From the NCBI GenBank assembly GCA_005503065.1, contig SCOE01000007.1, positions 124,001 to 188,000 on the forward strand: a DNA stretch of 64,000 bases, read 5' to 3'. The notes beneath the pieces were generated by a model, which worked only from the letters and a program-made list of their open reading frames with translations, did not search any database and was not told the origin of the DNA. Both the position numbers and the translations under genes were made by a program. This stretch comes from Comamonadaceae bacterium ALPHA2B. Lineage in GTDB: Bacteria > Pseudomonadota > Gammaproteobacteria > Burkholderiales > Burkholderiaceae_C. Positions 36,520 to 45,558 of the stretch are shown here, piece after piece. Positions within the stretch are counted from its first letter, which is position 1, and the number at the start of each line of letters is the position of its first letter.

Positions 36520-36583
36520 TTGCTATTGTTTTCATAGCTGCCTGCGCCCATCCTGCGGGCGTTGGCGCCCGATTCGGCTTGAA
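36520..36583 (+). repeat. Dispersed 'tgctatt...catagctgc' repeat, intergenic copy
   Basis: tgctattgttttcatagctg then cctgcgcc, a catcctgcgggcg hairpin and gcgcccgattcggcttgaa. A good reference copy for the family also seen at 17463, 18607, 25207 and 58947. It lies between fadA and the hydrolase gene, leaving that gene's own AGGAGA ribosome binding site outside. Confidence 0.78.
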
Positions 36584-36619
36584 GGCCAGCGCGCCGGAGG
36601 CGGCGCACAGGAGACGAGC

Positions 36620-37507
36620 ATGCAAGCGACGACATTGCCGGTCGATGGCTCCCACCGGATCGCGGTGCGGCACTACCCCGCCACCGCCGCCCCGCGCGCC
36701 AGCGTCGTGATCGGCGGCGCGATGGGCGTGCGGCAGGCCTTCTACGCCCCCTTCGCGCAGTGGCTCGCCGCGCAAGGCGTCGCCGTCTGGACTTTCGACT
36801 ACCGCGGCAGCGGTGACTCGCTCGGCGATGCGCCGCTGCGCGGCTTCGACGCCGACCTGTTCGACTGGGCTCGCGACTATGAAGCGGTCATCGACGCCGC
36901 CCGTGCCGCACAGCCCGCGCTGCCGCTCTACCTCTTCGGCCACAGCCTGGGCGCTCAGCTGCCGGGGCTGCTCGCGCGGCCCGAGCAGGTCGACGGCCTG
37001 CTGAGCATCGCCGCCGGCAGCGGCTACTGGCGCGAAAACGCGCCGCGCCTGAAGCGTTCCGTTCTCTACTTCTGGTTCGTGCTGGTGCCGCTGGCCGTGC
37101 GCCTGTGGGGCTACTTTCCCGGCCGCAGGTTGCGCAAGGTGGGCGACCTGCCGCGCGGCGTGATCCTGCAGTGGCGGCGCTGGTGCCTCCACCCGCGCTA
37201 CAGCGTGGGGGCCGAGGGGCCGCTGGCCGAACGCAGCTACGCCCGGGTGCGCTTTCCGGTGCTGGCGCTGTCGATCGCCGACGACGAACTGATGACGCTG
37301 CGCGGCACCGAAAGCCTCGTCGGCTTCTACTCGGCCGCCCCCACCGCCGTGCAGCGCATCGCGCCGGCCGACGTGCAGGCGCGCCGCATCGGCCATTTCG
37401 GCTTCTTCCGCGAGCAGTTCGCGCCCAGCCTGTGGCCGCGCGCCATCGAGAGCCTGCAGCGCCTGGCGGCGCTGGGGAACACCCGCGTCCCGCAGACGAC
37501 TGCGTGA
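36620..37507 (+). CDS. Alpha/beta hydrolase (COG4757-like)
   Basis: 295 residues of the alpha/beta-hydrolase fold. The nucleophile is S109 in the elbow 'LFGHSLGAQ', an acidic residue lies in 'SIADDELMT' and the histidine in 'RIGHFGFFR', completing a plausible triad. A hydrophobic, basic cap region ('YFWFVLVPLAVRLWGY') could contact membrane or lipid. No signal peptide. The ATG has an AGGAGA site. Downstream of fadA and upstream of a thioesterase, it may hydrolyse acyl esters feeding beta-oxidation; substrate unknown. Confidence 0.85.
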   Translation: MQATTLPVDGSHRIAVRHYPATAAPRASVVIGGAMGVRQAFYAPFAQWLAAQGVAVWTFDYRGSGDSLGDAPLRGFDADLFDWARDYEAVIDAARAAQPALPLYLFGHSLGAQLPGLLARPEQVDGLLSIAAGSGYWRENAPRLKRSVLYFWFVLVPLAVRLWGYFPGRRLRKVGDLPRGVILQWRRWCLHPRYSVGAEGPLAERSYARVRFPVLALSIADDELMTLRGTESLVGFYSAAPTAVQRIAPADVQARRIGHFGFFREQFAPSLWPRAIESLQRLAALGNTRVPQTTA

Positions 37508-37535
37508 GCCCGCCGCCCCCGTGCACACTGCCGCC

Positions 37536-38366
37536 ATGACGATGCACCCCTTCGACCAGGCCCTGGCGCTCGAACACAGCGACCTCCAGGCCGGCCTCTT
37601 CACCGGCGCCACCAGCGCCGATTACTGGAACATGGTCGGTCCGTTCGGCGGCACCACGGCGGCGCTGGCGCTGCAGGCGGTGCTGCGCCACCCCGACCTG
37701 CTGGGCGAGCCCATCGCGATCACCGTCAACTACGCGGCCGCCATCGTGGAGGGGCCCTTCGAGATCCAGGCCACGCCGGTGAAGACCAACCGCTCGACCC
37801 AGCACTGGACGCTCGAGATCCGCCAGCCCGACGCCGAGGGCCGGCCGCAGCTCAACACCACCGCCACGGTGGTCACGGCGGTGCGCCGGGAGACCTGGGG
37901 CGCCACCGACCTGCCCATGCCCGCGGTGCCTGCGCCCGAAGCGGTCGAGCGCATGACCATCGGGCCCAAGGCCGTGGCCTGGGTCGGCCAGTACGAGATG
38001 CGGCCGGTGAGCGGCAGCATCCCCACGCAGTGGGACGGCCGCGGCGACCACAGCGAGACCCGCATGTGGCTGCGCGACGCCCAGCCGCGGGCGCTGGATT
38101 TCGCCTCGCTCACCGCGATGAGTGACGTCTTCTATCCGCGCGTGTGGCTGCGCCGCGCCACCGTGGTGCCCGCCGGCACGGTGTCGATCACCACATACTT
38201 CCACTGCACCGCGGCGCAGCTCGCCGAGGTCGGCACCGGCCACCTGCTCGGGCGCGCGACGGGCCAGCAGTTCGCGCAGGGCTTCTTCGACCAGAGCGCG
38301 CAGCTGTGGAGCCAGGCCGGGCGGCTGCTCGCCACCAGCAACCAGATCGTCTACTACAAGGAATAG
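37536..38366 (+). CDS. TesB-like double-hotdog acyl-CoA thioesterase
   Basis: 276 residues with two fused hotdog domains. The N-terminal 'MVGPFGGTTAALALQAVL' is the first hotdog helix. The C-terminal 'ATGQQFAQGFFDQSAQLWSQAGRLLA' region (longer than quoted segments of the first domain) contains the aspartate of the FFDQSAQLW motif that activates water in TesB enzymes. It would release CoA from acyl-CoA, guarding the free CoA pool. Candidate starts are GTG 37521, ATG 37536 and ATG 37542; I use 37536. In line with the beta-oxidation genes and 28 bases after the hydrolase. Confidence 0.87.
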   Translation: MTMHPFDQALALEHSDLQAGLFTGATSADYWNMVGPFGGTTAALALQAVLRHPDLLGEPIAITVNYAAAIVEGPFEIQATPVKTNRSTQHWTLEIRQPDAEGRPQLNTTATVVTAVRRETWGATDLPMPAVPAPEAVERMTIGPKAVAWVGQYEMRPVSGSIPTQWDGRGDHSETRMWLRDAQPRALDFASLTAMSDVFYPRVWLRRATVVPAGTVSITTYFHCTAAQLAEVGTGHLLGRATGQQFAQGFFDQSAQLWSQAGRLLATSNQIVYYKE

Positions 38367-38417
38367 CGCCCGCGGCGGCGGCGCGTGCACAGCCCGGAGA
38401 CATCAAGGAGCACCCCC

Positions 38418-39164
38418 ATGAACCAGACACCCGCAGCCCTCGTCATTGGCGCCGGCGACGCCACCGGCGGCGCCATCGCGCGTGCCTTCGCCAGGGAAGG
38501 CTACGCCGCCTGCGTGGTGCGGCGCAGCGCCGACAAGCTGCAGCCCCTGGTGGCGCAGATCGAGGCCGAGGGCGGCATCGCACATGCCTTCGGCACCGAC
38601 GCGCGCAAGGAGGAAGAGGTCGTCGCGCTCGTCGAGCAGATCGAGTCGACCATCGGCCCGATCGAGGTGATGGTGTTCAACATCGGCGCCAACGTGCCCG
38701 AGAGCATCCTCGCCGAGACCGCGCGCAAGTACTTCAAGGTCTGGGAGATGGCCTGCTTCTCGGGTTTTCTCACCGGCCGCGAGGTGGCGCGGCGCATGGT
38801 CGCGCGCGAGATGCCGGCCGGTGGCCACCGGGGCACCATCATCTTCACCGGTGCCACGGCCTCGCTGCGGGGCGGCGCGAACTTCGGCGCCTTCTCGGGC
38901 GCCAAGATGGCGCTGCGCGCCCTGGCCCAGGCCATGGCGCGTGAGCTCGGGCCGCAGGGTGTGCACGTGGCCCACACCGTCATCGACGGCGCCATCGACA
39001 CTGAATTCATCCGCAGCAACTTTCCCGAGCGCTATGCGCTGAAGGCGCAGGACGGCATCCTCAATCCCGAGCACATCGCGCAAAGCTATGTCATGCTCCA
39101 CCGCCAGCCGCGCGACGCCTGGACGCACGAGCTGGACCTGCGGCCGTGGATGGAAAAATTCTGA
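38418..39164 (+). CDS. Atypical SDR-fold protein lacking the catalytic tyrosine and serine
   Basis: 248 residues with a Rossmann start 'LVIGAGDATGGAIA' and overall SDR layout, but the catalytic tyrosine is F159 ('FGAFSGAKMALRA') and the usual serine 13 residues earlier is A146 ('IIFTGATAS'); only lysine K163 is kept. The structural 'NNAG' is 'NIGANVPES'. It therefore may be a binding or non-classical enzyme and not a normal alcohol dehydrogenase. The ATG has AAGGAG 8 bases upstream. It sits between the thioesterase and the isomerase gene in the fatty-acid run. Function unknown. Confidence 0.83.
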   Translation: MNQTPAALVIGAGDATGGAIARAFAREGYAACVVRRSADKLQPLVAQIEAEGGIAHAFGTDARKEEEVVALVEQIESTIGPIEVMVFNIGANVPESILAETARKYFKVWEMACFSGFLTGREVARRMVAREMPAGGHRGTIIFTGATASLRGGANFGAFSGAKMALRALAQAMARELGPQGVHVAHTVIDGAIDTEFIRSNFPERYALKAQDGILNPEHIAQSYVMLHRQPRDAWTHELDLRPWMEKF

Positions 39165-39193
39165 GCGCGGCGCACCCACACGGAGACATGCCC

Positions 39194-39796
<603 letters not shown>

Positions 39797-39835
39797 CGCC
39801 CTTCCTCGATTCGACCAGACCTTCAAGGCTTTCCC

Positions 39836-40600
39836 ATGAGCGACATCCTCGTCCACACCGAGGGCGGCGTGAGCACGCTGACCTTCAACCGCCTCGACAA
39901 GAAGAACTCGATCACCAGCGCGATGTACGCCGCGATGGCCGACGCACTGGAGGTCGCGCAGGCCGACGCCGCAGTGCGCGTGCTGCTGATCCAGGGCGAT
40001 GCGACCATCTTCTCGGCCGGCAACGACATCGGCGATTTCCTGAACGCCCCGCCCTCGACGCAGGATTCGCCGGTGTTCCGCTTCCTGCACGGCATCGCGC
40101 AGTTCCCCAAGCCCATCGTGGCGGCGGTGTGCGGCCCGGCCGTGGGCATCGGCACCACGCTGCTCTTCCACTGCGACCTGGTCTACGCCGGCGACAACGC
40201 CGCGTTCTCGATGCCCTTCGTCAACCTGGGCCTGTGCCCGGAGGCGGCGTCGAGCCTGCTGGTGCCGCAGATGTTCGGCTACCACCGCGCCGCCGAGGCG
40301 CTGCTGCTGGGCGAGCCCTTCATGGCCGAGGCCGCGCTCGAGGTGGGCCTGGTCAACCGCGTGGTACCGCCCACCGAGTGCAACGCCATCGCCCAGCAGC
40401 AGGCCCGCAAGCTCGCGGCCAAGCCGCTGTCGGCCCTCATCGAGACCAAGCGTCTCATGAAGAAATCGCAGGGCCCGGCCGTGCTCGAACGCATGGGCGA
40501 GGAGGGCGCGAGCTTCGGCCGCATGCTGCGCGAGCCGGCGGCGCGCGAGGCGTTCACGGCGTTCATGGAGAAGCGCAAGCCGGACTTCAGCAAGGTCTGA
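39836..40600 (+). CDS. Enoyl-CoA hydratase/isomerase (crotonase)
   Basis: 254-residue crotonase. The oxyanion-hole segments are 'FSAGNDIGDFL' and 'GPAVGIGTTLLFHCDL'. A glutamate in 'NLGLCPEAASSLL' sits where delta3-delta2-enoyl-CoA isomerases keep their single catalytic acid, while the second hydratase glutamate is not evident, so an isomerase role on unsaturated acyl-CoA is more likely than hydration. C-terminal 'ALIETKRLMKK' is typical. Last rightward gene of the fatty-acid run, converging with the yciA-type gene 16 bases away. Confidence 0.88.
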   Translation: MSDILVHTEGGVSTLTFNRLDKKNSITSAMYAAMADALEVAQADAAVRVLLIQGDATIFSAGNDIGDFLNAPPSTQDSPVFRFLHGIAQFPKPIVAAVCGPAVGIGTTLLFHCDLVYAGDNAAFSMPFVNLGLCPEAASSLLVPQMFGYHRAAEALLLGEPFMAEAALEVGLVNRVVPPTECNAIAQQQARKLAAKPLSALIETKRLMKKSQGPAVLERMGEEGASFGRMLREPAAREAFTAFMEKRKPDFSKV

Positions 40601-40616
40601 AGTCCGCCGCCACGCC

Positions 40617-41048
40617 TCAGACCGGCTGCGCGGGCCCGGCCGCGAGGGGGCGCGGCCGCCCGTTCTCGTCGATCGCCACGTAGGTCAGCGTGGCTTCCGT
40701 CACCTTCACGTACTCGCCCTGGTTGCGGATGCGTTCGGCGAACACCTCGACCCTGACCGTGACCGAGGTGCGGCCGACGCGGCTGACCGAGGCGTAGAAG
40801 GACAGGATGTCGCCGATGCGCACCGGCTGCTTGAAGATGAATTCGTTGACCGCGACCGTCGCCATGCGCCCGTTGGCGTAGCGGGCCGGGAGCACCGAGC
40901 CGGCCAGGTCGACCTGGGCCATCACCCAGCCGCCGAAGATGTCGCCGTTGGCGTTGGTGTCCGCCGGCATCGGGATCACCTTGAGCACCAGTTCCATGTC
41001 GGCCGGCAGGCTCTTGAGGACGGCGGCGGGGCTGGAAGCGGTGGACAT
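40617..41048 (-). CDS. yciA: Acyl-CoA thioesterase, YciA type (single hotdog)
   Basis: 143 residues. The hotdog signature 'TNANGDIFGGWVMAQVDLAG' with the catalytic aspartate of the second half is nearly invariant in YciA enzymes, and 'VAVNEFIFKQPVRIGDIL' follows. It hydrolyses a broad range of acyl-CoAs in the cytoplasm. I start at the ATG at 41048 (MSTAS); a long in-frame extension through the ABC gene on the other strand is not real. Divergent from the Atm1-type exporter gene and convergent with the crotonase gene. Confidence 0.92.
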   Translation of the reverse strand: MSTASSPAAVLKSLPADMELVLKVIPMPADTNANGDIFGGWVMAQVDLAGSVLPARYANGRMATVAVNEFIFKQPVRIGDILSFYASVSRVGRTSVTVRVEVFAERIRNQGEYVKVTEATLTYVAIDENGRPRPLAAGPAQPV

Positions 41049-41192
41049 CGGCACAATCTCGGAAACACGAAAACCACGATTGTCCCGTATGCGACGCTGC
41101 CGCGACGCGCTGCCTGATTCCGCCTTCCTTCCCCATCGACCGCCGCCGGCGTGCGGCGCGATGCGCCGGCGCGCAGGCCCGGGAGGGCGCAC

Positions 41193-43013
41193 GTGAGGTC
41201 GCTCGCCCATCCTCCCCCGGCCGCCGATGCCACCGCCGCGGCCGCTGCGCGTTCCGACGCCGCCACCCTGCGACGCCTCTTTCCCTACCTGTGGCAATAC
41301 AAGTGGCGCGTGTTCGCCGCGCTGGCCTTCATGGTCGGGGCCAAGGTGGCGAACGTCGGCGTGCCGGTGCTGCTCAAGACCCTGGTCGACCGCATGACGC
41401 TCAAGCCCGGCGACCCGGCCGTGCTGCTGGTGGTGCCGGTGGCGCTGCTGGTGGCCTACGGGCTGCTGCGCTTTTCCACCGCGCTCTTCACCGAACTGCG
41501 CGAACTGGTCTTCGCCAAGGCGACCGAGGGCGCGTCGCGCAGCATCTCTCTGGAGGTGTTCCGGCACCTGCATGCGCTGTCGCTGCGTTTCCACCTGGAG
41601 CGCCAGACCGGCGGCATGACGCGCGACATCGAGCGCGGCACGCAGGCCGTGCACTCGCTCATCTCGTACTCGCTCTACAGCATCGTGCCCACGCTGATCG
41701 AGCTGTCGCTGGTGCTGGGCATCCTGGCGGTGAAGTTCGACGCCTGGTTCGCCGTCATCACCGGCATCGCGCTGGTGATCTACATCGGCTTCACCGTCAC
41801 GGTGACCGAGTGGCGCACGCAGTTCCGCAAGACCATGAACGAGCTGGGCTCGAAGGCACAGAGCCGGGCCATCGACTCGCTGCTGAACTACGAGACGGTG
41901 AAGTACTTCAACAACGAGGACTTCGAGGCACGGCGCTACGACGAGAACCTGGAGCGCTACCGCCGCGCCGCCGTCAAGAGCCAGACCACGCTGTCGCTGC
42001 TCAACACCGGCCAGCAGATGCTCATCGCGCTGAGCCTGGTGGCGATGCTCTGGCGCGCCACGCAGGGCGTGGTCGACGGCCGAATGACGCTGGGCGACCT
42101 GGTGATGGTCAACGCCTTCATGATCCAGCTGTACATCCCGCTGAACTTCCTGGGCGTGATCTACCGCGAGATCAAGCAGAACCTGGTGGACCTGGAAAAG
42201 ATGTTCGCACTGCTGGAACGCGAGCGCGAGGTGGCCGACGCGCCGGGCGCGCAGCCGCTGGACACGCACGACGCGACGGTGCGCTTCGACAACGTGCGCT
42301 TCGCCTACGAGCCCGCGCGGCCGATCCTGCACGGCGTGAGCTTCGAGATCCCGGCCGGCAAGACCGTGGCGGTGGTCGGGCCCTCGGGCTCGGGCAAGTC
42401 GACGCTGGCACGCCTGCTCTACCGCTTCTACGACATCCAGGAAGGCCACGTGCGCATCGGCGGCCAGGACATCCGCAGCGTCACCCAGGCCAGCCTGCGC
42501 CAGGCCATCGGCATCGTGCCGCAGGACACGGTGCTCTTCAACGACACCATCGCCTACAACATCGCCTACGGCCGACCCGGCGCCACGCACGACGAAGTGG
42601 TCGCCGCGGCGAAGGCGGCGCGCATCGACGGCTTCATCGCCGGTCTGCCGCTGGGCTACGAGACGGTGGTGGGCGAGCGCGGGCTCAAGCTGTCGGGCGG
42701 CGAGAAGCAGCGCGTGGCCATCGCGCGCACGCTGCTCAAGGACCCGCCGATCCTGATCTTCGACGAGGCCACCTCGGCGCTGGATTCGGCCAACGAGCGC
42801 GCCATCCAGGCCGAGTTGGCGAGCGCGTCGCGCAACAAGACCACGCTGGTCATCGCGCACCGGCTGTCCACGGTGGTGGATGCGCACGAGATCCTGGTGC
42901 TCGAGGCCGGCGTGATCGTCGAGCGCGGCACGCATGCGCAGCTGCTGGCGCTCGGCGGGCGCTATGCGCAGATGTGGGCACTGCAGAAGGTCGATACGGC
43001 CCCGATGCTGTGA
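41193..43013 (+). CDS. Atm1/ABCB7-type ABC half-transporter
   Basis: 606-residue fused permease-ATPase, acting as a homodimer in the inner membrane. The first ~320 residues are the six-helix exporter domain and contain 'LNYETVKYFNNEDFEARRY', the hallmark of Atm1 proteins that export glutathione-linked metal or sulphur species. The ATPase has Walker A GPSGSGKS, signature LSGGEKQR and Walker B ILIFDEATSALD. I use GTG 41193, which has GGGAGG six bases upstream, over GTG 41151. Stands alone; divergent from yciA. Confidence 0.92.
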   Translation: MRSLAHPPPAADATAAAAARSDAATLRRLFPYLWQYKWRVFAALAFMVGAKVANVGVPVLLKTLVDRMTLKPGDPAVLLVVPVALLVAYGLLRFSTALFTELRELVFAKATEGASRSISLEVFRHLHALSLRFHLERQTGGMTRDIERGTQAVHSLISYSLYSIVPTLIELSLVLGILAVKFDAWFAVITGIALVIYIGFTVTVTEWRTQFRKTMNELGSKAQSRAIDSLLNYETVKYFNNEDFEARRYDENLERYRRAAVKSQTTLSLLNTGQQMLIALSLVAMLWRATQGVVDGRMTLGDLVMVNAFMIQLYIPLNFLGVIYREIKQNLVDLEKMFALLEREREVADAPGAQPLDTHDATVRFDNVRFAYEPARPILHGVSFEIPAGKTVAVVGPSGSGKSTLARLLYRFYDIQEGHVRIGGQDIRSVTQASLRQAIGIVPQDTVLFNDTIAYNIAYGRPGATHDEVVAAAKAARIDGFIAGLPLGYETVVGERGLKLSGGEKQRVAIARTLLKDPPILIFDEATSALDSANERAIQAELASASRNKTTLVIAHRLSTVVDAHEILVLEAGVIVERGTHAQLLALGGRYAQMWALQKVDTAPML

Positions 43014-43020
43014 CTGCAAG

Positions 43021-43081
43021 TTCTGATAAAAATGGCTTGCAGCGCCCGTCCAGCCTGCGTGAGATGCTATCGTTTCAGGAG
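43021..43081. repeat. Dispersed 'gatagcat...gggcgctgc' repeat providing a ribosome binding site
   Basis: Reads ttctgataaaaatggcttgc, agcgcccgtcc, then gatgctatcgtttcaggag. It is related to, but distinct from, the 'catagctgc' repeats. Its last bases AGGAG (43077-43081) lie 8 bases before the GTG of the hydroxyacid dehydrogenase, so the repeat supplies that gene's ribosome binding site. Confidence 0.65.
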
Positions 43082-43089
43082 CATTCCAA

Positions 43090-44028
43090 GTGACCGAGAA
43101 GATTCCGCTGCTGGTGCTCACCAGCCTGATTCCCGAACACCAGGCCCAGATCGGCGAGGTGTACGAGCTGATCTACGCCCCCACCGCGGCCGAGCGGCCC
43201 GGCGCCGTGGCCGCCCACGCCCGGCGCATCCGTGCCGTGCTGACCATCGGCGTGGTCGGCATCACGCCGGAGGAAGTCGCCGCCATGCCGGCGCTCGAGC
43301 TGGTGTGCTGCCTGGGCGCGGGCTTCGAGTGCCTGCCGATGGACGTGCTGCGGGCGCGCGGCATCGCCACGGCCAACGGCTCCGGCACCAACGACGACTG
43401 CGTGGCCGACCACGCCTTCGGCCTGCTCATCGGCATCGTGCGCGGCATGCGCATGCTCGACCGCCAGTGCCGCGAGGGCATCTGGCGCGAGGCGATCCCG
43501 CAGCCGCCGAACGTCTCGGGCAAGAAGCTGGGCATCTTCGGCCTGGGCACCATCGGGCAGAAGATCGCCAGGCGCGCCGCCGGCTTCGACCTGGAGATCG
43601 GCTATCACAACCGCAGCGCGCGGCCCGAGCTGCCGCACCGCTACTTCGGCAGCCTGCTCGAGCTGGCGCAGTGGTGCGACTTCCTCGTGTGCGCCGCGCC
43701 CGGCGGGCCGGCCACGCGCCACGCGGTCGACGCGCGGGTGCTCGACGCGCTCGGGCCGCAGGGCTTCCTGGTCAACATCGGCCGCGGCAGCGTGGTCGAC
43801 ACCGAGGCGCTGGCCGCGGCGCTGCGCGAAGGGCGCATCGCCGGCGCCGGCCTCGACGTGTACGAGAGCGAGCCGAAGCCGCCCGCACAGCTCATCGGAC
43901 TGGACAACCTCTTCATCACGCCGCACATGGCCGGCTGGTCGCCCGAGGCCACCCAGGCCAGCGTGAACCGCTTCATGGCCAACGCCGAAGGGCACTTCGC
44001 CGGGCGCGGCGTCGTCTCGCCCATCTGA
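43090..44028 (+). CDS. D-isomer-specific 2-hydroxyacid dehydrogenase
   Basis: 312 residues, an NAD(P)-dependent reductase/oxidase of 2-keto/2-hydroxy acids. The nucleotide loop is 'GIFGLGTIGQKIARRA'. The catalytic arginine lies in 'NIGRGSVVD', the glutamate in 'DVYESEP' and the histidine in 'TPHMAGWS', so the Arg-Glu-His set is complete. The GTG start has an AGGAG site drawn from the upstream repeat. The next gene (M81 protein) begins 18 bases after its stop, so both are likely co-expressed. Glyoxylate/hydroxypyruvate reductase is a common assignment for this subgroup; substrate uncertain. Confidence 0.9.
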   Translation: MTEKIPLLVLTSLIPEHQAQIGEVYELIYAPTAAERPGAVAAHARRIRAVLTIGVVGITPEEVAAMPALELVCCLGAGFECLPMDVLRARGIATANGSGTNDDCVADHAFGLLIGIVRGMRMLDRQCREGIWREAIPQPPNVSGKKLGIFGLGTIGQKIARRAAGFDLEIGYHNRSARPELPHRYFGSLLELAQWCDFLVCAAPGGPATRHAVDARVLDALGPQGFLVNIGRGSVVDTEALAAALREGRIAGAGLDVYESEPKPPAQLIGLDNLFITPHMAGWSPEATQASVNRFMANAEGHFAGRGVVSPI

Positions 44029-44046
44029 ACCCCACCGAGCTCGCCA

Positions 44047-45549
44047 ATGCACGTCTTCATCGCCGGCTTCCAGCACGAGACCAACACCTTTGCGCCGACC
44101 CCGGCCGACTGGGCCGCGTTCGAGGCCGGTGCCGGCTTTCCGCCGTACCGACGCGGTCCGGTGGTGGTCGAGGCCTACCGCGGGAAGGGCCTGCCCATCG
44201 GCGGCTTCATCGACGCCGCCGAGGCGCAGGGCTGGACGCTGACGCCCTCGGTCTGGGCCGGTGCCAACCCCTCGGCGCATGTCACGCGCGAGGCCTTCGA
44301 GCGCATCGCCAGCGAGATCCTGGAGGACCTGGCGCAGGCGCAACGCAGCGCCAGGGTGGACGCGGTCTATCTCGACCTGCATGGCGCCGCGGTGGCCGAA
44401 CACCTGGACGACCCCGAAGGCGAGCTGCTGGCCCTGCTGCGCAGTGCAGTCGGTCCGCAGGTGCCCATCGTCGCCAGCCTGGACCTGCATGCGAACGTGA
44501 GCGCCCGCATGCTCGACGTGGCCGACGCGCTGGTGGCCTACCGCACCTACCCGCACGTGGACATGGCCGACACCGGGCGGCTGGCGGCCATGCTGCTGGC
44601 GCGTCGCATCGCTCGCGGCCGCCGCGAGCCGCTGGCGGTGCGCCGGCTCGACTTTCTCCTGCCGCTGAACGTGCAGAGCACCATGACCGCGCCGGCCGGC
44701 GCGGTCTACGACGCGCTGCGCGCCCTGGACGCGGCCCATGGCACCGTGCTGAGTTTCGCGACGGGCTTCCCCGCGGCCGACATCGCCGAGTGCGGCCCGG
44801 TCGTCTGGGCCTACGGCGACGCGGCCCCGGCTGCGGTGGACGCCCTGTTCGCGCGCATCGACCAGCCGCGCGCGCAATGGCGTCTCGACCTCAAGACGCC
44901 GGCCGAGGCCGTGCAGGCCGCGCTGGACTCCGCCGCGGACGGTGCCGGCCCGGTGGTCATTGCCGACACGCAGGACAACCCCGGTGCCGGCGGCGACAGC
45001 AACACCACGGGGCTGCTGCATGCCCTGCTGGCGGCTGGCGCGGGCACGCGTTTCCCCGGCCAGGTGGCGTTGGGGCTGCTGGCCGACCCCGAGGCCGCGG
45101 CCGCGGCCCACGCCGCCGGTGAAGGCGCGCAGATCGATCTGCGCCTGGGCCGCTCGGTCCCCACCTGGGGCGGGCAGTTCAGCGACCCGCCGGTGCCGGT
45201 GCAAGCCACGGTGCGCCGCCTGTCCGACGGCGAGGTCGTGCTCCTGGGGCCGATGGGCATGGGCGGCACGGTCTCGCTCGGGCCGTGCGCCTGCCTCGAG
45301 GTGCAGGGCGTGCTCGTCGGGGTGAGTTCGCGCAAGACGCAGATGCTGGACCGCGAGCTGTTCCGCTTCCTGGGCATCGAGCCAGAGCGCATGCGGGTGC
45401 TGGTGGTGAAGAGCTCGGTCCATTTCCGCGCCGACTTCGCGCCCATCGCCAGCGCCATCGTGGTGGCCAAGGCGCCGGGGCCGATGGCGGCCGACCCGGC
45501 CGACCTGCCGTGGACGCGGCTGCCGTCCACGATGGCCCTGCGTCCCTGA
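44047..45549 (+). CDS. M81-family metalloprotein (MlrC-like)
   Basis: 500 residues of the MlrC/DUF1485 family: 'VFIAGFQHETNTFAPTP' at the start, metal-ligand segments 'YLDLHGAAVAEH' and 'ASLDLHANVSARM', then 'AYRTYPHVDMADTG', 'DTQDNPGAGGDSNT' and a C-terminal 'VVKSSVHFRADF'. MlrC completes microcystin breakdown by opening small peptides, but most homologues lie in clusters for other amide compounds, as here beside a hydroxyacid dehydrogenase and an amidase. No signal peptide, so cytoplasmic. Converges with the amidase, 9 bases apart. Confidence 0.88.
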   Translation: MHVFIAGFQHETNTFAPTPADWAAFEAGAGFPPYRRGPVVVEAYRGKGLPIGGFIDAAEAQGWTLTPSVWAGANPSAHVTREAFERIASEILEDLAQAQRSARVDAVYLDLHGAAVAEHLDDPEGELLALLRSAVGPQVPIVASLDLHANVSARMLDVADALVAYRTYPHVDMADTGRLAAMLLARRIARGRREPLAVRRLDFLLPLNVQSTMTAPAGAVYDALRALDAAHGTVLSFATGFPAADIAECGPVVWAYGDAAPAAVDALFARIDQPRAQWRLDLKTPAEAVQAALDSAADGAGPVVIADTQDNPGAGGDSNTTGLLHALLAAGAGTRFPGQVALGLLADPEAAAAAHAAGEGAQIDLRLGRSVPTWGGQFSDPPVPVQATVRRLSDGEVVLLGPMGMGGTVSLGPCACLEVQGVLVGVSSRKTQMLDRELFRFLGIEPERMRVLVVKSSVHFRADFAPIASAIVVAKAPGPMAADPADLPWTRLPSTMALRP

Positions 45550-45558
45550 GCCGGGAGC

